Assembly (NCBI GenBank): GCA_021030905.1
Contig: JAGFMI010000002.1
Coordinates: 1,922,001 to 1,986,000, forward strand
Origin: Pyrenula massariospora
Lineage: Eukaryota; Ascomycota; Eurotiomycetes; Pyrenulales; Pyrenulaceae
DNA: 64,000 bases
Direction of reading: 5' to 3'
Shown here: positions 59,391 through 64,000 of the stretch, in pieces
How the letters are laid out: every line of letters begins with the position of its first letter
How positions within the stretch are numbered: the stretch's first letter is position 1
Position numbers and translations under genes: made by a program
Notes under the pieces: model-generated
The model's input: only the letters and a program-made list of their open reading frames with translations
Told to the model about the DNA's origin: nothing
The model's database searches: none

Positions 59391-62300
59391 CTTCGACTGA
59401 ACTTATTTTAACTATTTTAATTAAATTTATATTAACTACTTTAATTAAATTTATATTAACTGTTTTAATTGAATTTGCTGAAAATATAAATATGTTATTA
59501 TTATTTATAACCAGTTTATTATTATTTATAATTAATTTATAAAAATTATAATATTTATTTAAACTAATTATTAAATTTATAAAAAATAAAATAAGCTATA
59601 ATTTTAATACTATTTAATTAAAAAATAAAAAAAAGAAGTTATTTAAAGTAGTAATTTTTTATATTTAATTAAAAAACTAATTATTTATACTTTATTTATT
59701 AATTAATTTAAAAAAAATAAAAAACTATTTTATAAAAATATTTATATTTTTAAAGATCGAAATAACTATTAAAAAATTTAAAATAAAATTATTTAATTTA
59801 ATAATATTTAAATTAATAAAATAAAAAAAAATTATTAATATTAAAATTAAAAAAAATATTATTAATTTAAATTTTAACTAAAAAAAACAACCTGTTCAAT
59901 TTGAAAAATTTATAAATAATTAAAATAAATAAAAACTCTTTTTCTTTAATTATTAAAAATAAATCATTTAATAAAATTTAACTTATCGAAATTAAAAAAA
60001 AGCTTAAATTATTAAATTTAATTATAAATTTAAAAAATAAAAATGTAAGCGACAATACAGTATTTATTATATTTATATATTAAATAAATAAAAAAATGCT
60101 GAAAACAGTTTATATTTTTATTAAATTTAATTAAAATAAATATAAAATATTAATTTATAAAAAAAAATAATTAAAAATACTGTAAATTTTAAAAAATAAT
60201 TTTTTTTAATTATTAAAAAGACAAGTTTTAATAAATAAAATATAATAATAAAAATAAATTAAAGTTTATATATTAATATTATTTAAATTATTTAAACAAT
60301 ATATTTTATTATTAAACCCTCCAATTATTAATATTATTTTATTTTATATAAATATTATTCGCTTAAAATATATTAAAGTTAAATAAAAATTTTAATTATT
60401 ATTAATTTATATTAAATTTAAATATTTCTACTAAAAAAACTGCTTATTATAAATAGTAAATTTTAAAATAATATTAGAGCCGATCAAAAAATTAATTTTA
60501 TATATATATTTTATAAAATTTAAAGTATTTTAATTAAATCTTTAAAATATTTATAAAGTTTTTTATAATTATTTATAATACAAATTAAATCAAAATTATA
60601 ATTTTTAAAAATAAATTAAAATAATATAATACAGTTAATAATAATAATATATTAATAAATATTAAACTATATTTCTACCTCATATTTATAAATAATTTTT
60701 ATAAAATAAAAATTTAAAAATTTATCTATTTATTAAATTTAAATTATTATTTAATAAATATATAATTTATACTGCTCCATAAAAATATTAAAATAAATTT
60801 TATATTAATTTTAATAATATAAATTTTAATTTTTAATAATATTATATTTATTATAATTTTAAATAATAAAAATATTCGATTCGCAATATATTAAAAATAA
60901 TTAATAATTTTAAATATTACTTTTAAATAAAACTTAAAATTATATAAAAAAATAATCAATTTATAATAAATAAAATTAGCTATTTTTATTTTATTTTTTT
61001 AAATAATTAAACTATTTCGTAAAAAGACTTTATTTAAAAAAATATATATAAATTAAAAATAATTTTAAAAAAAATAAAAATTATAAATAATATATTTTAA
61101 TTTTAAAAAATATTTTATTACAAAATAATTATATTAAAATAATATTAATAAAATAATTAATTATTATAAATAAATACATTACTAAATATATTTTTAATTT
61201 TATTAATTTAAATAAAATAAATTATCAAGTTGAAAGTAAATTTTATTAATTATTATTAAAATTTTATAAATAATATAATTATTTAAATTTTTATATTTAT
61301 TTTAAAACTAGCTTTTAAATATTAAATAAAAATAAATAAATATTATATCTTTTTGTACCGAAAAAGTATATTTTTAAAAAATAGATTAAAAAATAAAATT
61401 AATAATAAAATTTTAATTTAAAAAAAATAAATAAAATTTAAATATAAAAAAATTTTTAAATTTAATTATTAAAATTTTAAAAAAATATGTAAAAAAAAAT
61501 ACTTTAAAAAAATAAAATAAAAAAAATAAAAAAAATTCTATTTAGTAGCAAAATTTTATAAATTTATAAAAAAAATATTTAATATTAAAATTATAATATT
61601 TTATTATTAAAAATTAAAAAAAAATTTAAATTAAAAACCTAATCCGAATAAATATATAATTAAAATAAAATAAATATATTTAATTATTAAATTAAATATA
61701 TATATTATTTATAGAAAAAAATAATATTTTTTTTAAAATTTAAAAAAAAAAAAACTATTATAGCAAAAAATTTAATATTAAATATAATTAAAAAAATAAA
61801 TAAAGAAAGTAATATTAAAAAAAAAATAATAAAACAAAAAATAAAAATAAAAAAAAAAAATAAAAAAAAAAATAAAAAAATTATAACTGTAAACTGCTTT
61901 AAAATTTAATAATAATAAAATATTTATTTTATTAATATTTAAAAGTAAAAATAAAAAGTCGAAAATTATAATTAAATAAAATAATATATATAAATTATTT
62001 ACTTTATTTATAAAATATATAGATAAACAAATTAAAATTTTAAAAATTTTAATATTTATTATTAATTTTATATAAAAAGCTAATTTCGAAACCGATATAT
62101 TAATATTTATATTTATTAAAATTATTAATAATAACTAAATATACTCCGCGCTGAAATATATATTTAAAATAATTAAAATTTAAAAAAATTATAATAAATA
62201 AATTAAATATACGCGCATAATAAAAAAGTAAATTAAAAAAATAATTATAAAAACTAATTAATATATCGAAAAAGTAAAAAAAAAAATTAAATAAATTTAT

Positions 62301-62585
62301 AAAAATATAGATAGAACTATGCGAATAATTTATTAATTTAAAAAAATAATATAATTTATAAAATTGATAAAGCGAGTAATAAAAAATATTATAAAATATT
62401 TTTAAAATATAAACTGAAAACTATTTATAATAAATATAAAAATTAAAAAAATTAAAATTTATAACCGAATAAAAATATTTAATTAAAATTATATATTATT
62501 TTATAAAAAATTAGTTATACAGCCTATCAATAATAATAATAAAAATAATAAAAATAATAAAAAAAAAATAGATAAAAAAGTAAAA

Positions 62586-62640
62586 AAAAATAAAAAATAA
62601 AAAATAAAAAATAAAAAATAAAAAATAAAAAATAAAAAAT
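62586..62640. repeat. AAAAAT hexanucleotide array
   Basis: About eight head-to-tail AAAAAT units shortly before the right LTR. Probably a by-product of the A/T bias. Confidence 0.7.
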
Positions 62641-62732
62641 TAAATTTAAATCTATTTTAAAAAAATATATTAAATTAAAATATATTATAATAATTATTAT
62701 TATAAATAATAATTTTTTAAAAAAAAACAGAT

Positions 62733-62880
62733 TATGAAAATATTGTATTAAAATATTTAATTAAAATATTTTAATAATTTATTATATTAGTTTTTATTGA
62801 AATTAATTTTTAAGGTATTTTTATAAAGTGTTTTTAAATAGAATAACTAATAATATCAGACTTGAAATGATGCTCTTACA
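62733..62880 (+). repeat. Right LTR of the retroelement (148 bp)
   Basis: The inner part is A/T-only, while the last 60 bp keep G and C (for example CAGACTTGAAATGATGCTC). It ends CA, immediately followed by the ATTTT target duplication. It is the mirror image of the left LTR, which is intact at its outer left edge. Confidence 0.92.
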
Positions 62881-62885
62881 ATTTT

Positions 62886-63321
62886 TCTTCTAAGCTCAAT
62901 CGCTGACAAAGCGCTCAAACCCCCTAAAAGCAAGTCAGAACTGCTCAGAGAGCCAGGTACACCACACAGCAGCTGAATCCAATTGAGCCCCTTCATGAAC
63001 AGCCGAGTTTCATGTTTAAGCGCGTTGCGTTACCCCCCAGATTCGAGTATATTACGCCAGGCAGAGGCCACAGGCAAATACATTGAGCTGAATATGCCTT
63101 GAGACATATGATTGTTGGAGACAATTCGACATCTCGAGTTCTTAAAAGTGGCTATAAGCAGCCATTTTTCTGGCGTTATACTGGTCTGAATACCCTCTGA
63201 TCATGGTTAGCTTGCCGTTACGGTATGAAATCCACGGGAGATATTTGGCTCTTGTAAGAGAAAATCTTACAGATCAGGTATATACAAACACATCTACGAC
63301 AAATTACGCCTAGCTGTGTGA
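62886..63321. promoter_or_regulatory. Upstream region of the DUF6536 gene
   Basis: Normal-composition DNA resumes abruptly after the retroelement. No gene is seen, and it presumably holds the promoter of the next gene. Confidence 0.45.
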
Positions 63322-64000
63322 ATGTTAAGCGATAAGAGCAAAGCCATTTCACCCATCATGCTTGGAAGAAGAAAACTGTCGATCGATGTTCTCGAGAACC
63401 ACAGACCTACCAAATACCTGCTTCCAGCACTTGAACATAGCTCAAGAAAAAGCTCTATCCCTTTGCCAAAATTTAATCTCAAGTTTTCTAGCGTTGGATG
63501 GCAACTCGGTGTTCGGTTAGCAGCTGGCGCCGCTGCTTTTGTGCTCTTCGCTAATATTACTACAACGATATGTGTTGCTGCAAGATCAAAGTTTCACAAA
63601 GGACTTGCGACTATCTACAGCGGAGATTGCGGCAAGAATGAGTCTATTGATACATCTATACACCTGCTGATCAATATCTTCTCAACGTTATTATTGTCAG
63701 GAAGTAATTATACTATGCAGGTCTTATCCGCACCAACAAGACTAGAGGTGGATAAAGCTCATTCTAAAAGAAAATGGCTGGATATAGGCGTACAGAGCGT
63801 CCGCAATCTAACATACATCTCCCGCGGGCGAATCTTGCTGTGGTAGTTGCTTGCGCTTTCATCGGTTCCGTTACACTTAATGTACGGTTTGTGACATTGA
63901 AACAGTGAATTATTAACTTACAGTGCCTCAGGTTCAACTCCGCGTTCTTTGCCACTATTTCTTCCAACAACTACGATATCCTGTATGCCAATGAGGATTT
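63322..64000 (+). pseudogene. DUF6536-type membrane protein gene, 5' part, with one in-frame TAG
   Basis: The N-terminal part of a large fungal multi-pass membrane protein family (DUF6536) of unknown function. After a basic leader come WQLGVRLAAGAAAFVLFAN (first membrane segment), GLATIYSGDCGKNESIDT, LLINIFSTLLLSGSNYTMQV, LSAPTRLEVDKAH and WLDIGVQSVRNL, all family hallmarks. Codon 175 (63844-63846) is TAG right after TGG, where family members have a second Trp. The frame then continues as LLALSSVPLHLM, a 50-bp intron (63882-63931, phase 2) and FNSAFFATISSNNYDILYAN to the window edge. Apart from that single nonsense codon the gene looks intact. An alternative 89-bp intron (donor GTAGTT at 63843) would remove the stop in frame, but also the conserved third membrane segment. 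Confidence 0.75.

Larger units (their letters stand above)
48790..62880 (+). mobile_element. Full-length RIP-destroyed Ty3/gypsy-type LTR retrotransposon
   Basis: A 14.1-kb block of extreme A/T content is bounded by two 148-bp direct repeats that begin TG (TA in the mutated right copy) and end CA (TA in the mutated left copy). It is flanked by the 5-bp target duplication ATTTT at 48785-48789 and 62881-62885. A purine-rich tract (about 62718-62732) precedes the right LTR. Decayed reverse transcriptase (54.07-54.64 kb) and integrase zinc-binding (55.7 kb) segments lie in Ty3/gypsy order, showing plus-strand orientation. The interior (13.8 kb) is about twice the usual length, so nested insertions are likely, although I could not resolve them. 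A slightly G/C-richer stretch at about 48946-48958, just inside the left LTR, might be the old primer-binding site. Confidence 0.88.

Noticed and set aside
62586-62640. AAAAAT array as a CRISPR or telomere-like repeat
   Set aside because: No spacers and no telomere motif. It is simple sequence within the A/T-biased block.
48790-62880. Mitochondrial insertion or centromere as the cause of the A/T block
   Set aside because: Matching LTRs, target duplication, RT remnant and pure transition differences show a RIP-mutated retroelement. No mitochondrial gene was recognised.

Overview
The window is nuclear DNA from a filamentous ascomycete (Pezizomycotina). The evidence is short GT-AG introns of about 44-80 bp, fungal polyketide synthases, a Zn2Cys6 regulator, a HET-domain gene, a UstYa-like gene, and a 14-kb block of near-pure A/T that looks destroyed by repeat-induced point mutation (RIP).

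Positions 1-17 kb are one end of a polyketide cluster. A highly reducing PKS runs leftward off the window (KS and the first half of AT are visible). A complete non-reducing PKS (SAT-KS-AT-PT-ACP-TE, 2115 aa predicted) runs rightward from a shared 1.25-kb promoter region. A divergent HR-PKS plus a TE-ending NR-PKS without methyltransferase is the pattern of resorcylic or dihydroxyphenylacetic acid lactone pathways. Downstream come a broken short-chain dehydrogenase, an AflR-like Zn2Cys6 regulator and a broken NAD(P)-binding reductase. The margin of the cluster is therefore decaying.

Positions 17-31 kb hold few genes at first (a 932-aa HET-domain protein, then a GFA/CENP-V zinc protein), followed by housekeeping genes: splicing factor Cwc25, the AAA ATPase Sec18/NSF and an Eaf-type elongation factor. 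Positions 33-41.5 kb carry a secreted S28 peptidase, fragments of a hypothetical gene, a sedolisin propeptide and a cytochrome b561, then an isochorismatase-like hydrolase, a ferric-reductase-type oxidoreductase and a UstYa-like (DUF3328) gene.

Positions 41.5-64 kb are increasingly repeat-damaged. They hold a 168-bp MITE with 36-bp inverted repeats and TA target duplications, a C2H2 zinc-finger remnant, and a 720-codon membrane protein gene open except for four in-frame TAG codons. The main feature is a full-length Ty3/gypsy-type element (48790-62880) with 148-bp LTRs and an ATTTT target duplication. Its two LTRs differ at 37 sites, all transitions, with the mutations lying inward of each outer edge. 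Just beyond it a DUF6536 membrane protein gene carries one in-frame TAG of the RIP type. No CRISPR arrays, rRNA or tRNA genes were recognised. Exon boundaries were deduced by eye from splice motifs and frame continuity.
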